Source of the DNA: an uncultured Clostridia bacterium
GTDB taxonomy: Bacteria > Bacillota > Clostridia > Christensenellales > UBA1242
Assembly (NCBI GenBank): GCA_934747255.1
Contig: CAKVGH010000001.1
Location: forward strand, 124,001-188,000
DNA length: 64,000 nucleotides
Direction: 5' to 3'
The translations under genes were made by a program, and so were the position numbers. Below are positions 8,631 through 17,665 of the stretch, one piece after another. Within the stretch, counting starts at the first letter, position 1. The number at the start of each line of letters is the position of its first letter. The notes under the pieces were generated by a model. The model searched no databases. It saw only the letters and a list, made by a program, of their open reading frames with translations, and was not told where the DNA came from.

Positions 8631-9329
8631 TTAGTAACTTTTTTTGAAAAGCTTAAAGAAACTATTTGAAATATGAGTGTAAACATCAAATCCATAAGGA
8701 ACAATCAAAAACACTTTTGCTTCAATAACACTCATTTTTTGTGGTCCAAAATCACTGCAATCATAACTTAATGGTCTGTTATCGCCAAGGTAAACGCAAT
8801 AGCCTTTATCTAGTACCATTGAGTATTTGCCGTCATTTTCCTTTATGGTAAAACCTTCCCAGTTTGTGCTACTACCAGAAACGGCTTGTTTTATCTTTTC
8901 CTTAAACTGATTTACAACACTCGTGTTATCGACTTTTAGATATGACTCATCAAGTTCCTTGCCATTAAGATAAATCTTATCTTCCGTGGTATTATCTAAA
9001 TCACCAAAATATAATTCATCTCCACCTATCGCTATTAGTCTTTTAATACCATCTTTTTCGTAGTTAGGTAAAGCAACAATTATAATATCTCCCCTGCCAT
9101 AGCCCAAAAAAGTGCTGGCATATACCGTATCTCGCTTATGCTCATCTTCGTTAAGCGTTGGTTGCATACTTCTTCCAATAACTTCTGCCTTAAAAAACAT
9201 AGCATCAAAGGTTGCAATAGCGAGTGAAAAAACAATGCAAACAGCCAAAAACAAATTGCATAATTTTTTTATCATAATCTCTTTTTGAGAACTATAAATT
9301 TTCCCTGTTAAGTATTGCTTTGCTACCAT
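8631..9329 (-). CDS. lepB: Signal peptidase I
   Basis: This membrane-anchored serine/lysine protease removes signal peptides from exported proteins. One transmembrane segment (residues about 22-42) is followed by the catalytic Ser54 in GRSMQPTL and Lys96 in GIKRLIAIGGD. The conserved box GDNRPLSYDCSDFGP comes near the C-terminus. Length (232 residues) is normal for Gram-positive SipS-like enzymes, with an insertion between the boxes. No ribosome site precedes the ATG. A TATACT -10 box ends seven bases upstream (9337-9342), so the mRNA is probably leaderless. Confidence 0.95.
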   Translation of the reverse strand: MVAKQYLTGKIYSSQKEIMIKKLCNLFLAVCIVFSLAIATFDAMFFKAEVIGRSMQPTLNEDEHKRDTVYASTFLGYGRGDIIIVALPNYEKDGIKRLIAIGGDELYFGDLDNTTEDKIYLNGKELDESYLKVDNTSVVNQFKEKIKQAVSGSSTNWEGFTIKENDGKYSMVLDKGYCVYLGDNRPLSYDCSDFGPQKMSVIEAKVFLIVPYGFDVYTHISNSFFKLFKKSY

Positions 9330-9395
9330 TATATTTAGTATATCACTTTTTAATTTTACTAAAAAGCGATTTAATGTATGCTACTATAATTTTGT

Positions 9396-9424
9396 TTGAC
9401 ATTATTTTTATAATGTTGTAAAAA
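9396..9424 (+). promoter_or_regulatory. Promoter of the rubrerythrin gene
   Basis: A consensus TTGACA (9396-9401) is followed by a 17-base spacer and TAAAAA (9419-9424), 20 bases before the rubrerythrin ATG. Confidence 0.6.
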
Positions 9425-9443
9425 TAACTTGAAGGAGAATATT

Positions 9444-9986
9444 ATGAAAGAATTAAAAGGAACAAAAACAGAAGCAAACTTGCTTAAAGCATTCGCTGGC
9501 GAAAGTCAAGCACGAAACAAATATACATATTTTGCGTCAAAAGCAAAAAAAGACGGCTATGAACAAATTGCCGAAATATTTTTGGAAACTGCCGAGAACG
9601 AAAAAGAACACGCAAAAATGTGGTACAAACTTTTATGCGGTGGAGAAATAAAAAGTACAGAAGAAAATTTGAAGGAAGCCGCAAGTGGCGAAAACTACGA
9701 GTGGACAGATATGTACAAAGATTTTGCTCAAACTGCTAGGCAAGAAGGTTTTGATGAAATTGCAGAAAAATTTGAAGGAGTTGCTGAAATTGAAAAGCAA
9801 CACGAAAAACGCTATCTCAAACTTCTTGAAAATGTGCAAAATGGATTAGTGTTTAGTAAAGATGGCGACACAATTTGGCAATGCCGAAATTGTGGACATA
9901 TTGTAATTGGCAAAAATGCTCCTAATATTTGTCCAGTGTGCGACCACCCACAATCATATTTCGAAGTTAAAAAATCTAATTATTAA
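9444..9986 (+). CDS. rbr: Rubrerythrin
   Basis: This is a cytoplasmic di-iron peroxidase of anaerobes that reduces hydrogen peroxide. The ATG at 9444 is chosen because GGAGAA lies five bases upstream; an earlier in-frame TTG would include this site. An N-terminal ferritin-like four-helix domain has iron-ligand helices [24 protein letters not shown] and [15 protein letters not shown]-terminal rubredoxin-like domain has two CxxC knuckles (CRNCG and CPVCDHP). Both domains are intact at 180 residues. It is a single-gene unit with a consensus promoter and a strong terminator, and it points to an anaerobic lifestyle with oxygen defence. Confidence 0.97.
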   Translation: MKELKGTKTEANLLKAFAGESQARNKYTYFASKAKKDGYEQIAEIFLETAENEKEHAKMWYKLLCGGEIKSTEENLKEAASGENYEWTDMYKDFAQTARQEGFDEIAEKFEGVAEIEKQHEKRYLKLLENVQNGLVFSKDGDTIWQCRNCGHIVIGKNAPNICPVCDHPQSYFEVKKSNY

Positions 9987-10024
9987 AAATTTCTTCAAGT
10001 AAAATTTATCAAAATTTAACAAAA

Positions 10025-10049
10025 AAAAACGGCAAATTTGCCGTTTTTT
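10025..10049 (+). terminator. Terminator after rubrerythrin
   Basis: The stem ACGGCAAA / TTTGCCGT is perfectly paired and followed by a T run, 38 bases after the stop. Confidence 0.9.
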
Positions 10050-10218
10050 ATTGCATTTTTCACATATTTTTTGATTTTTTCTTTTAATTAGCTTATAGTT
10101 GTAATTTTCAAAAATGAATTTTTAACATTAAACAAACTTATTTTAACACTAAAATTGCTCAACTTTTACTAATAAATTACTCTCAAATAATTTGTTTTAA
10201 TTGCCTAATGCTCCTGTT

Positions 10219-11277
10219 TCACTTAAAAGTGATTAACACACCAATTCCAATCAAAATCAACAAAATTGCAAGGACAAAGAATGTAATTTTGACTTTTGAT
10301 TTTGGAAGTCCGCCACCAACTTTTCCTGTTTGACCATTTATTAAAGTTTCGTAGTCCTTTCCGTTATAGTTATAATTAAAGCGATATGCTGGCATTATTC
10401 CGTAAGCAAATTTTTCATCGCTTCTTACTGTAGACACATTAAGATAACGCACTCTATCGTAACGATAGCCCGACAAAATATGCGATCTAACTATATCGTC
10501 GATAATTAAGTCCGCTTGCTTTTTGCACAAGTCTAGCGGGTCAGTGTAATATTCCACCGCATATCCACGAATAAAGTTTTCGTTGTACTTGTACGCTCCG
10601 CCAATATTGTATGGCAAAATTTGATTGAACACACTCTGGTTTAAGTGATTGCTTGTTTCGGTTAAAATATTTGTATGATTTAGAGATTTGTGACCGCTAA
10701 TACGAAAAGATTTTACTATCGTTGTTGTATTTTCGCCGTTACGCACTGTTTCGTCTTTTTCTAGCACACCGTTATACGATGATTCTGTATGTTCATCAAA
10801 CGAAAATACAGGAAAGTAAATACCGTAAATTTGGTCGATAGGTGGTGCTTTTTTGAATTTGTTTGGCAAAAACCACTTGCGTTTTATTCCTGCCTTAAAC
10901 ATATCGCTTGCCCTACTCCTATCAAACGCAAACGGAATTACAAAATCAGGTTTTAGTCCTTTAATCTCGCTGTTTTCCACAACAAACGAACTATTACAAT
11001 AAGGACAAACATTTGCCATGTCGCCAGTGCTTAATACGACATTAGCACCACAACTAGAACACTTGAAGATTTTGTCTTTGCTCAAATTGTTTTTATCTTT
11101 TTGATTTTTATTAGGCAAATACGCGTGTTTAGAATAGTCTTGTATAAAATCAAATTTTTCCTGACCACCACACTTTTCACAATACAACGATTGAAATTGT
11201 GGCGAGAATATCATATTCCCGCCACAAGATTTACATTTTTTTACAGAACTGTCTAATTTTTCTTGAAACATAGTCAT
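10219..11277 (-). CDS. YdjG-like zinc-ribbon membrane protein
   Basis: This 352-residue protein begins with TFIIB-type zinc ribbons: CKSCGG and CEKCGG, then CSSCGA and CPYCN (residues about 15-100). A long soluble middle (residues about 105-320) follows. A single C-terminal transmembrane helix (VKITFFVLAILLILIGIGVLI) ends the protein. This layout matches the YdjG family, sometimes mislabelled as PriA-like helicase. In Bacillus, YdjG acts with YdjH, YdjI and PspA in the response to membrane-active antibiotics. It follows the SPFH gene by six bases and is certainly co-transcribed with it. No pspA or ydjH homologue is adjacent. It is most likely an inner-membrane adaptor. Confidence 0.75.
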   Translation of the reverse strand: MTMFQEKLDSSVKKCKSCGGNMIFSPQFQSLYCEKCGGQEKFDFIQDYSKHAYLPNKNQKDKNNLSKDKIFKCSSCGANVVLSTGDMANVCPYCNSSFVVENSEIKGLKPDFVIPFAFDRSRASDMFKAGIKRKWFLPNKFKKAPPIDQIYGIYFPVFSFDEHTESSYNGVLEKDETVRNGENTTTIVKSFRISGHKSLNHTNILTETSNHLNQSVFNQILPYNIGGAYKYNENFIRGYAVEYYTDPLDLCKKQADLIIDDIVRSHILSGYRYDRVRYLNVSTVRSDEKFAYGIMPAYRFNYNYNGKDYETLINGQTGKVGGGLPKSKVKITFFVLAILLILIGIGVLITFK

Positions 11278-11283
11278 TCCTTT

Positions 11284-12405
11284 TTAATCAACTTTTTTGC
11301 CACACGCTGGACAGAATTTTGCGTCCTTACCAAGTTTTGCTCCGCAAGAACAAACTTTTCCGTCTGCTACTAATTTTTCGCCACATTCGCTACAAAATTT
11401 TGCACCTTGTTTTACACTAGCGCCACATTTTGGACAATTAAAGCCTTGTTTTTCACCACATTCTGGGCAGAATTTTGTTCCTTCCTTAATGCTTGCACCA
11501 CACTTAACACACTTTGCTAATTTTTCCTTTGGCTTGTTTTCAAAAGATAAATTTTCACCAAACATTCTGCCGATTGAAGCACCAGCACCAAGTCCTACGC
11601 CAACGCCAGCCATATTGCCACCGCCTTCGTTTTTAGCGGCATCTCTAATTGCTTGTGCTGCTTGGAATTGTGTAAATGTTCCCATTTTATCTTCCATAAC
11701 GCCCATTTTTGTGCGTTCATCAAGCATTTTTTCTACTTCTTCTGGAAGTGATAAGTTTTCAACAACAACAGAGCAAAGTTTCAAACCATATTGCTTAAAC
11801 TCATTTTGTGAAGCTTCTACAATAGTAGATGAAAACTCTTTGTAGTTTGCAGCAAGGTCGAGCGCTGAAATTTTGCTTTCAGCAATAGCATCTGTCACAC
11901 CTTGAATAATCAAAGGTTTGCATTGATTTGCAACATCTTCAACAGTATAAACTGCATTTGTTCCAAACATTTCCTTCATAAACACTTTTGGGTCTTCCAC
12001 TCTAAAAGAGTATACGCCGTATCCACGAAGTCTAATGTTACCGTATTCATTATCTCTCATCATAATAGGATTTTGAGTACCCCATTTAAGACCTGTAAAT
12101 TGTTTTGTGTTTACATAGTAAACTTCTGCTTTAATTCTGCTTTCAAAACCTGTTGGAAGCGATAAAAATTTTGTTAAGAAAGGAATATTTTCGGTAGTAA
12201 GTTTGTATGTTCCTGGTCCAAAAATATCAGCAATTTCGCCTTTATGAACAAAAATTGCACATTGACTTTCTCTAACAACAAGTGTAGAACTTGTCATAAT
12301 TTCATCTCTATCTGTTAATGGATAACGATAAACGATTGTGTTTTTGCTATCATCTTTCCATTCGATAACTTTTAATAATTGTTTTTTAATTCCAAATAAT
12401 CCCAT
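11284..12405 (-). CDS. SPFH-domain protein, YdjI-like, with C-terminal double zinc ribbons
   Basis: The SPFH/band-7 domain occupies residues about 1-260 (for example VVRESQCAIFVHKGEIADIFGPG and VVVENLSLPEEVEKMLDERT). A Gly-rich linker (GGGNMAGVGVGLGAGASIG) leads to a tail of zinc-ribbon repeats CVKCGASI, CPECGEK, CPKCGASV, CSECGEK, CSCGAK and CPACGKK. Such proteins (old name virion core protein) are peripheral membrane scaffolds encoded next to YdjG. Together the pair probably senses or seals membrane damage, by family knowledge. An AAAGGAG site precedes the ATG and the gene is first in its operon. Confidence 0.8.
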   Translation of the reverse strand: MGLFGIKKQLLKVIEWKDDSKNTIVYRYPLTDRDEIMTSSTLVVRESQCAIFVHKGEIADIFGPGTYKLTTENIPFLTKFLSLPTGFESRIKAEVYYVNTKQFTGLKWGTQNPIMMRDNEYGNIRLRGYGVYSFRVEDPKVFMKEMFGTNAVYTVEDVANQCKPLIIQGVTDAIAESKISALDLAANYKEFSSTIVEASQNEFKQYGLKLCSVVVENLSLPEEVEKMLDERTKMGVMEDKMGTFTQFQAAQAIRDAAKNEGGGNMAGVGVGLGAGASIGRMFGENLSFENKPKEKLAKCVKCGASIKEGTKFCPECGEKQGFNCPKCGASVKQGAKFCSECGEKLVADGKVCSCGAKLGKDAKFCPACGKKVD

Positions 12406-12569
12406 TTATTTCTCCTTTAAGATTAACTTAATTTAATAATATCAATAATTAAAATTATTGTCAAATTTTTAATAGGCTACAATTTAACAATTTATTGCGA
12501 TTTTTTAGTTATAAATTTTCTCGTTCTACAACCCAAATTTATTCAAAACTATTTATGAAAAATGGTTAT

Positions 12570-13361
12570 TTACTGTTCATCAGCACTTTTCATTCTTTCT
12601 CGCAAGTATACCGGTAAGGTGTGAGCAACTGTCAAACAATAAACATTTTTTGCTCCCGCTTTTAGTAAGACTTCGCTGGCAGTTTCCATAGTAGAACCGG
12701 TTGTATAAACATCATCAATAACAAGCACATTCTTATTTTTGAAAACAGATTTATCTTTTATGCTAAACGAATCTTTAAGATTTGTTTTTCTCTCCGCCTT
12801 ATTCAATTCTGTTTGATGCGGTGTATCAACTGATTTTACAAAATTTTCAGTGTCTACTAATATTCCGCTTTCCTTAATCGCATAGCAAAGCAAAAGTGCT
12901 TGATTATATTCTCTTTGTTTTAGTCTTTTCTTGCTAATAGGAATTGGCACGCAAATATCAATACTCCAATCGGTTTTGTTCAGTTCTTCCAGCAAAAAGT
13001 AACTCAAATTTCTGCCAATATATCTTTTATGATTATACTTTAAGTCAAAAATCAATTTTTTGATTTCGCCGTCATACAAAAATGGTGCTCTTGCTTGCGT
13101 GAAAGTACGATTTTTAGCATTTTTACAATTCATACAGTAGTTTGCTAGACTATCAATCTTTTCGCCACAACTCAAACACACTTTACCATCATTCTTTAAC
13201 AAGGCTTCATAGCAGTTTTCACAAATGGCATAGTCAGGGTCGGTAACTAGTTCTTCTCCACAGATTATACAAGTAATATCTCGTGGAAAAACAATGTCTA
13301 CAAAATTTTCGTAAACACTACCAAAAAACTTTTTCAACTTTTCCTTACCTGATTGTTTCAT
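12570..13361 (-). CDS. comF: ComF-family phosphoribosyltransferase-like protein
   Basis: The protein has 263 residues. An N-terminal zinc-finger pair (CIICGEEL, CENCYEALL, CLSCGEK, CMNCK) is followed by a type I phosphoribosyltransferase fold with the PRPP loop VLVIDDVYTTGSTMETA near residues 213-229. ComFC proteins take part in natural transformation and related DNA processes, together with PriA-like helicases. The start lies only two bases beyond the stop of the HTH gene and has no clear Shine-Dalgarno, so translation is probably coupled. Competence function here is inferred from the family. Confidence 0.88.
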   Translation of the reverse strand: MKQSGKEKLKKFFGSVYENFVDIVFPRDITCIICGEELVTDPDYAICENCYEALLKNDGKVCLSCGEKIDSLANYCMNCKNAKNRTFTQARAPFLYDGEIKKLIFDLKYNHKRYIGRNLSYFLLEELNKTDWSIDICVPIPISKKRLKQREYNQALLLCYAIKESGILVDTENFVKSVDTPHQTELNKAERKTNLKDSFSIKDKSVFKNKNVLVIDDVYTTGSTMETASEVLLKAGAKNVYCLTVAHTLPVYLRERMKSADEQ

Positions 13362-13362
13362 A

Positions 13363-13611
13363 CTATTTTAACTCTTTTAGAATATCGACCGACCTAAAAA
13401 CTTCGCTGTCCAAAAACTCCAAATAACTCATATCAAACCCAAAAGCCAGTTTGTAGATGACTTCCAACTGCACATCTTTATGCTTGCCGTTTAGAATATT
13501 TGAAAGTGTTGAGTGTGGAATAAGTGCCTTGTTTTCCAATTGATATGCCGTCATTTTGTTTTTACGGAGTAACTCCAAAGTCCTTAATGCCACCGCTTGA
13601 TTGTTTGTCAT
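13363..13611 (-). CDS. Small XRE-family helix-turn-helix protein
   Basis: This 82-residue protein is almost entirely a Cro/C1-type helix-turn-helix (RKNKMTAYQLENKALIPHSTL, then LSNILNGKHKD) plus a short helix. It is a DNA-binding regulator with no sensor domain. It is the first gene of a two-gene unit with comF, so it may control comF or itself. A weak AAGGT site lies immediately before the ATG. A TATAAT box is visible about 20 bases upstream on the minus strand. Confidence 0.75.
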   Translation of the reverse strand: MTNNQAVALRTLELLRKNKMTAYQLENKALIPHSTLSNILNGKHKDVQLEVIYKLAFGFDMSYLEFLDSEVFRSVDILKELK

Positions 13612-13854
13612 ACCTTGCCCCTATAAAAATATTATATCATTTTTAATTTGCATACAATAACTTTTTAATGTGCTATTTTAACAAAATGTTTTTATATTAA
13701 GGCTTGGCTTTTTTGAAAAGTGAATTTCTCTTTCTTTATTATTTTAATAACATTTGTCATTGTATGAAAATAGTATTTAAGTTTTAGAAACAAAATGCTT
13801 TAATAATGAGTATACTATATTTTTTCAAACAAATGTTTGATAAATAAAAACTAT

Positions 13855-13883
13855 TTGGTAATTAAAAAAAAGTGTGATATAAT
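13855..13883 (+). promoter_or_regulatory. Promoter giving a leaderless recD2 mRNA
   Basis: TTGGTA (13855-13860), a 17-base spacer, then TATAAT (13878-13883) preceded by TGTGA. The ATG begins seven bases later, so transcription should start at the start codon itself. Confidence 0.7.
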
Positions 13884-13890
13884 TTGTTTT

Positions 13891-16119
13891 ATGAATTTAA
13901 GTGGCGAGATTGAAAGTATAGTTTACCGCAACAATGATAACGGATACACAGTTTTAGACCTTGATGCTCACGGCGAGTTAGTTACTTGCGTGGGCAAATT
14001 TCCCGTAGTCAATGGCGGAGAACGAGTGGAACTGGAAGGCGACTTTGTAAAAAACAAATATGGCGACCAATTTTCCGTAACAAAAGTTAAAGTTTTGCCA
14101 CCAAACACTTGTGAAGGCATTATTAGATACCTATCCAGCGGACTAATTAAAGGCATTGGACCTGTAACAGCCAGTGCTATTGTTGATAGGTTCGGTGCTG
14201 ACACTTTGTATATAATGGAATTTAATCCTGCAAAACTAGCCGAAGTGCGTGGCGTTTCTATCGCAAAGGCACAATCTATCGCATCAGCATTTATGGACGT
14301 CAAAAAAATGCAAGATGCCGTTATGCTTTTGCAAAGTTACAATATCACAACAAATTTGGCTGTTAGAATTTTTAAGGTTTACCTAGACAAAACCGAAGAA
14401 ATCGTAAAAAACAACCCTTACAAACTTGTTGAAGATATTGACGGAATAGGATTTTTGACTGCCGACAAGATTGCTCAAAAAGTTGGAATACCAAAAAATA
14501 GCGATTTTAGATTTCGTGCAGGAATTATGCACATTCTAAAAGAAATTAGTGAAAAAAGTGGCAACACATATATTTTGAAAAACGAACTCATCACCAACCT
14601 TTACAACCTATTAAAAGTGGACGAAGACCAAAACAAAATTGACGAAGTTTTGACACATCTAGCGCTTGACGGTCAAATTGTTACCTTTACTTACGAAGAC
14701 GAAGATTGCGTAATGCTAACCAAATTTTACAAGGTGGAAAACTACATTGCTTCCAGACTAATTAGCCTAAAACAGACTTTTTCAAACGCCGAAGTTGATA
14801 TGTCGCAAGAGATTAACGAGTACGAAATAACAAACTCTATTCTGCTTCACGAAAAACAAAAACAAGCCGTTCAAACCGCAATAAACAGCGGTGTTTGTGT
14901 TATTACAGGTGGACCGGGTACTGGAAAAACTACTATTGTTAAATGCCTGCTTGACTGCCTAAAAAGACAGCGAAAATCTGTTATTTTGCTTGCTCCAACT
15001 GGCCGTGCAGCCAAAAGATTAGCCGAAAGTACTGGCGAAAACGCAAAGACAATTCATAGAGCCTTGGACCTTGATTTCAAAAACGGAAATGGTGCGTTCT
15101 TTACAAAGGACGAGTCTAACCCACTCGGCGAAGATGTTGTGATTGTGGACGAAGTGAGTATGGTTGACGCAATGCTTATGAGTGCACTTCTAAAAGCCAT
15201 AAAACCGCACGCACAACTCATTATGGTCGGCGATAAGGACCAACTGCCAAGCGTTGGTGCTGGTAATGTGCTAAAAGACATTTTGGACAGCAATCTTTTG
15301 CCAGTTTGTATGTTAACCGAAATTTACCGCCAAGACGCAAAAAGTTATATTATTACCAACGCCCATTTAATCAATAATGGCAAAATGCCACTTTTAGACA
15401 ACACCAGCAAAGATTTTTTCTTTATGGACAAGCAAGACGCAACCGAAATGCTCCACACCTGCGTAGGTTTAGTTACGGTTAGATTGCCAAAGTTTGCAAA
15501 AACTACTCCACAAAAAATTCAAGTTTTAGCGCCTATGAAAGCGGGAGTTTGCGGGGTTGACAGTTTGAACAGAGAACTCCAAAAAATGATAAACCCACCA
15601 AACCTAAACAAAAAGGAAATTGTTACCGAAACCGCTATTTACCGAGAAGGCGACAGAATTATGCAGACACTAAACAACTACGAGCAGGAATGGACAAGAC
15701 TAACCGATGACGGCTTTATGGAAAAAAGTTCGGGAGTGTTTAACGGCGACATTGGAATAATCGAAAGCATTAACACTCAAACTGGCGAATTGACCGTTTT
15801 GTTTGAAGATGGCAGAAAAGCCATCTATCCTAGAACAAACCTAGCCGAACTCGTTTTGTCTTATGCAATAACTATTCACAAAAGCCAAGGCAGTGAATTT
15901 GATGTTGTTGTTATACCTGTAATAAGTGGCGCAAGCATAATACTAACCCGTAATCTTCTCTATACCGCCGTAACACGAGCAAAAAAACTTGTAGTTTTGG
16001 TTGGCTCAAAGCAAAATATCGCCCGAATGGTAAAAAACAACTACACGCAAAAAAGGTACTCAATGCTCAAACAATATCTTATTAACGAACAGCAAAAATT
16101 TGACGCATTGTTTAAGTAA
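13891..16119 (+). CDS. recD2: RecD2-type ATP-dependent DNA helicase
   Basis: This is a superfamily 1B 5'-3' DNA helicase of the RecD2 (YrrC) type, found without RecB or RecC. The start is placed at 13891 (MNLSGEIESIVYRNNDNGYT), which matches the family N-terminus; an upstream in-frame ATG at 13837 would lie before the promoter. The N-terminal OB and helix-hairpin-helix region runs over residues 1-320. Walker A is GGPGTGKTT (about 340), Walker B is VVIVDEVSMVD and motif VI is SYAITIHKSQGSEFD, followed by LLYTAVTRAKK. RecD2 helps replication-fork and mismatch-repair processing. There is no ribosome site; the mRNA looks leaderless. Confidence 0.94.
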   Translation: MNLSGEIESIVYRNNDNGYTVLDLDAHGELVTCVGKFPVVNGGERVELEGDFVKNKYGDQFSVTKVKVLPPNTCEGIIRYLSSGLIKGIGPVTASAIVDRFGADTLYIMEFNPAKLAEVRGVSIAKAQSIASAFMDVKKMQDAVMLLQSYNITTNLAVRIFKVYLDKTEEIVKNNPYKLVEDIDGIGFLTADKIAQKVGIPKNSDFRFRAGIMHILKEISEKSGNTYILKNELITNLYNLLKVDEDQNKIDEVLTHLALDGQIVTFTYEDEDCVMLTKFYKVENYIASRLISLKQTFSNAEVDMSQEINEYEITNSILLHEKQKQAVQTAINSGVCVITGGPGTGKTTIVKCLLDCLKRQRKSVILLAPTGRAAKRLAESTGENAKTIHRALDLDFKNGNGAFFTKDESNPLGEDVVIVDEVSMVDAMLMSALLKAIKPHAQLIMVGDKDQLPSVGAGNVLKDILDSNLLPVCMLTEIYRQDAKSYIITNAHLINNGKMPLLDNTSKDFFFMDKQDATEMLHTCVGLVTVRLPKFAKTTPQKIQVLAPMKAGVCGVDSLNRELQKMINPPNLNKKEIVTETAIYREGDRIMQTLNNYEQEWTRLTDDGFMEKSSGVFNGDIGIIESINTQTGELTVLFEDGRKAIYPRTNLAELVLSYAITIHKSQGSEFDVVVIPVISGASIILTRNLLYTAVTRAKKLVVLVGSKQNIARMVKNNYTQKRYSMLKQYLINEQQKFDALFK

Positions 16120-16217
16120 AATTTTATAAATTAAACTTTGTTATCATCAAGAATTGCAAAGTATATGATGCTCTTATTATAGAATTTGCAGTAGTTAAAA
16201 AAACAATTTTATAGCAA

Positions 16218-16250
16218 CAAAAAAAGCAAGCAGAATAGCCTTGCTTTTTT
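16218..16250. terminator. Bidirectional terminator between recD2 and aspS
   Basis: The stem AAAAAGCAAG / CTTGCTTTTT has a nine-base loop and A/T tracts on both sides, between convergent genes. Confidence 0.85.
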
Positions 16251-16264
16251 ATTATAAATTATAA

Positions 16265-17557
16265 CTATGGAAGTAATCTATTTGGGCCACGGAATAGGAA
16301 TGTTGCTTCCTTTATTGATGGCAAGCCTAGAAGTTTTGCAATAAATCTAGCCATACCAATAGCAAATCCGCCGTGTGGTGGGCAACCATAACGGAAAAAA
16401 TCAATATAAAATTGCATATTTTCTGGCTTAATTCCCTTTGCTTGAATGTTTGACTTTAAGTTTTCGGCTCTATGTTCTCGTTGAGCACCAGAAGTGATTT
16501 CTTGGTCCTTCCACAACAAGTCGTAGCACTCACAAAGTTCTGGCTCATCACTACTAATCATTGAATAGAATGCTCTTTGCGAATATGGGTATTTTGTGAT
16601 GAAGACAAACTCGCTACCATATTTTTTGAGTGCATAATCACAAATTAGTCTTTCACTTTCGGTATCAAAATCGTTTGCTGCACCAGTGTAAGAATATTCT
16701 TCCTTCAAAATCTTTAATGCGTCATCGTACTTGATTCGTGGGAACTTAACCGCTGGAACATTAACCTTTACGCCATAGATTTTTTCGATTTCGTCACCAT
16801 ACTTTTCGGCAATAGTTTTTAGGGTGTAACAAATCAAGTTTTCTTCAAAGTCCATAACATCGCTGACTGATTCGATATAACTCATTTCGACATCAAATGA
16901 TTCAAATTCGGTGGCATGACGAGCAGTAAAAGATTGCTCTGCTCTAAAACAATCGCCAAACTCAAACACTCTTTCGAGTCCAGCACACATAGCCATTTGT
17001 TTGTAAAACTGTGGACTTTGTGTTAAGTAAGCAGGTTGACCAAAATAGTCAACTTTGAAAACTTCTGCTCCGCCTTCTGTTGATTGAGCCGATATTTTTG
17101 GAGTGTGAATTTCGACAAAATTATTACTTATGCAATAATCTCTAATCGCCTTTTCGACATCTGTGGCAATCTTAAACACCAATGCCTTTTTTTCATCTCT
17201 CAAATCAATCCAACGATAGTTTAGTCTTTCTTCTATCTTTGCTTCGTTATTTATTGGCAAGGCTTCGGCACTGCTCTCCACAACAATTTTAGTTGGGACA
17301 ATTTCCTTTCCGCCCATTTTTACATATTCACTCAAATGGCACACGCCATAGACTGTAACTACACTTCCAACAAGTTTGCCTGTGATTTGTGCTTCAACAT
17401 CTGGTTGCGATGCTCTATCAACTGTCACTTGAATTTGACCTGTTGTATCTTTAACAACCAAAAATATCATACTTTTGGGTTCACGAATTTTTTCAATAAA
17501 CCCTTGAATTTTAATTTCCTGTTCTGGAACTATGTCCTTAATGTAAGTTCTCTTCAT
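16265..17557 (-). CDS. aspS: Aspartyl-tRNA synthetase, archaeal/eukaryotic (short) type
   Basis: This class II synthetase attaches aspartate to tRNA. At 430 residues it lacks the roughly 120-residue GAD insertion of standard bacterial AspRS and matches the archaeal-type enzyme (aspS2, often annotated aspartate-tRNA(Asn) ligase). The N-terminal OB anticodon domain covers residues 1-105. Class II motif 2 is FEFGDCFRAEQSFTARHATEF and motif 3 is GGFAIGMARFIAKLLGL near the C-terminus. Archaeal-type enzymes are often non-discriminating and then need GatCAB to make Asn-tRNA; no gat gene is in the window. AGGAG lies nine bases before the ATG. Confidence 0.92.
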   Translation of the reverse strand: MKRTYIKDIVPEQEIKIQGFIEKIREPKSMIFLVVKDTTGQIQVTVDRASQPDVEAQITGKLVGSVVTVYGVCHLSEYVKMGGKEIVPTKIVVESSAEALPINNEAKIEERLNYRWIDLRDEKKALVFKIATDVEKAIRDYCISNNFVEIHTPKISAQSTEGGAEVFKVDYFGQPAYLTQSPQFYKQMAMCAGLERVFEFGDCFRAEQSFTARHATEFESFDVEMSYIESVSDVMDFEENLICYTLKTIAEKYGDEIEKIYGVKVNVPAVKFPRIKYDDALKILKEEYSYTGAANDFDTESERLICDYALKKYGSEFVFITKYPYSQRAFYSMISSDEPELCECYDLLWKDQEITSGAQREHRAENLKSNIQAKGIKPENMQFYIDFFRYGCPPHGGFAIGMARFIAKLLGLPSIKEATFLFRGPNRLLP

Positions 17558-17635
17558 AATTTTCTCCTAACTTTATTAAGTTTATCACTAAATAAAATAT
17601 TTCGCAAATAATTGACTAAAATTGTTTTAGCAAAA

Positions 17636-17665
17636 TAAAAAAGGAATTAAAAACTAATTCCCTTT
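17636..17665 (-). terminator. Terminator after the HExxH gene pair
   Basis: The stem GGAATTA / TAATTCC has a five-base loop and, read on the minus strand, is followed by a T run. It touches the stop codon of the 17665-18666 gene. Confidence 0.7.

Noticed and set aside
11297..11845. 182-codon plus-strand ORF opposite the SPFH gene
   Set aside because: It is the mirror of zinc-ribbon repeats in the real gene (Cys/Gly codons read backwards) and has no start signal.
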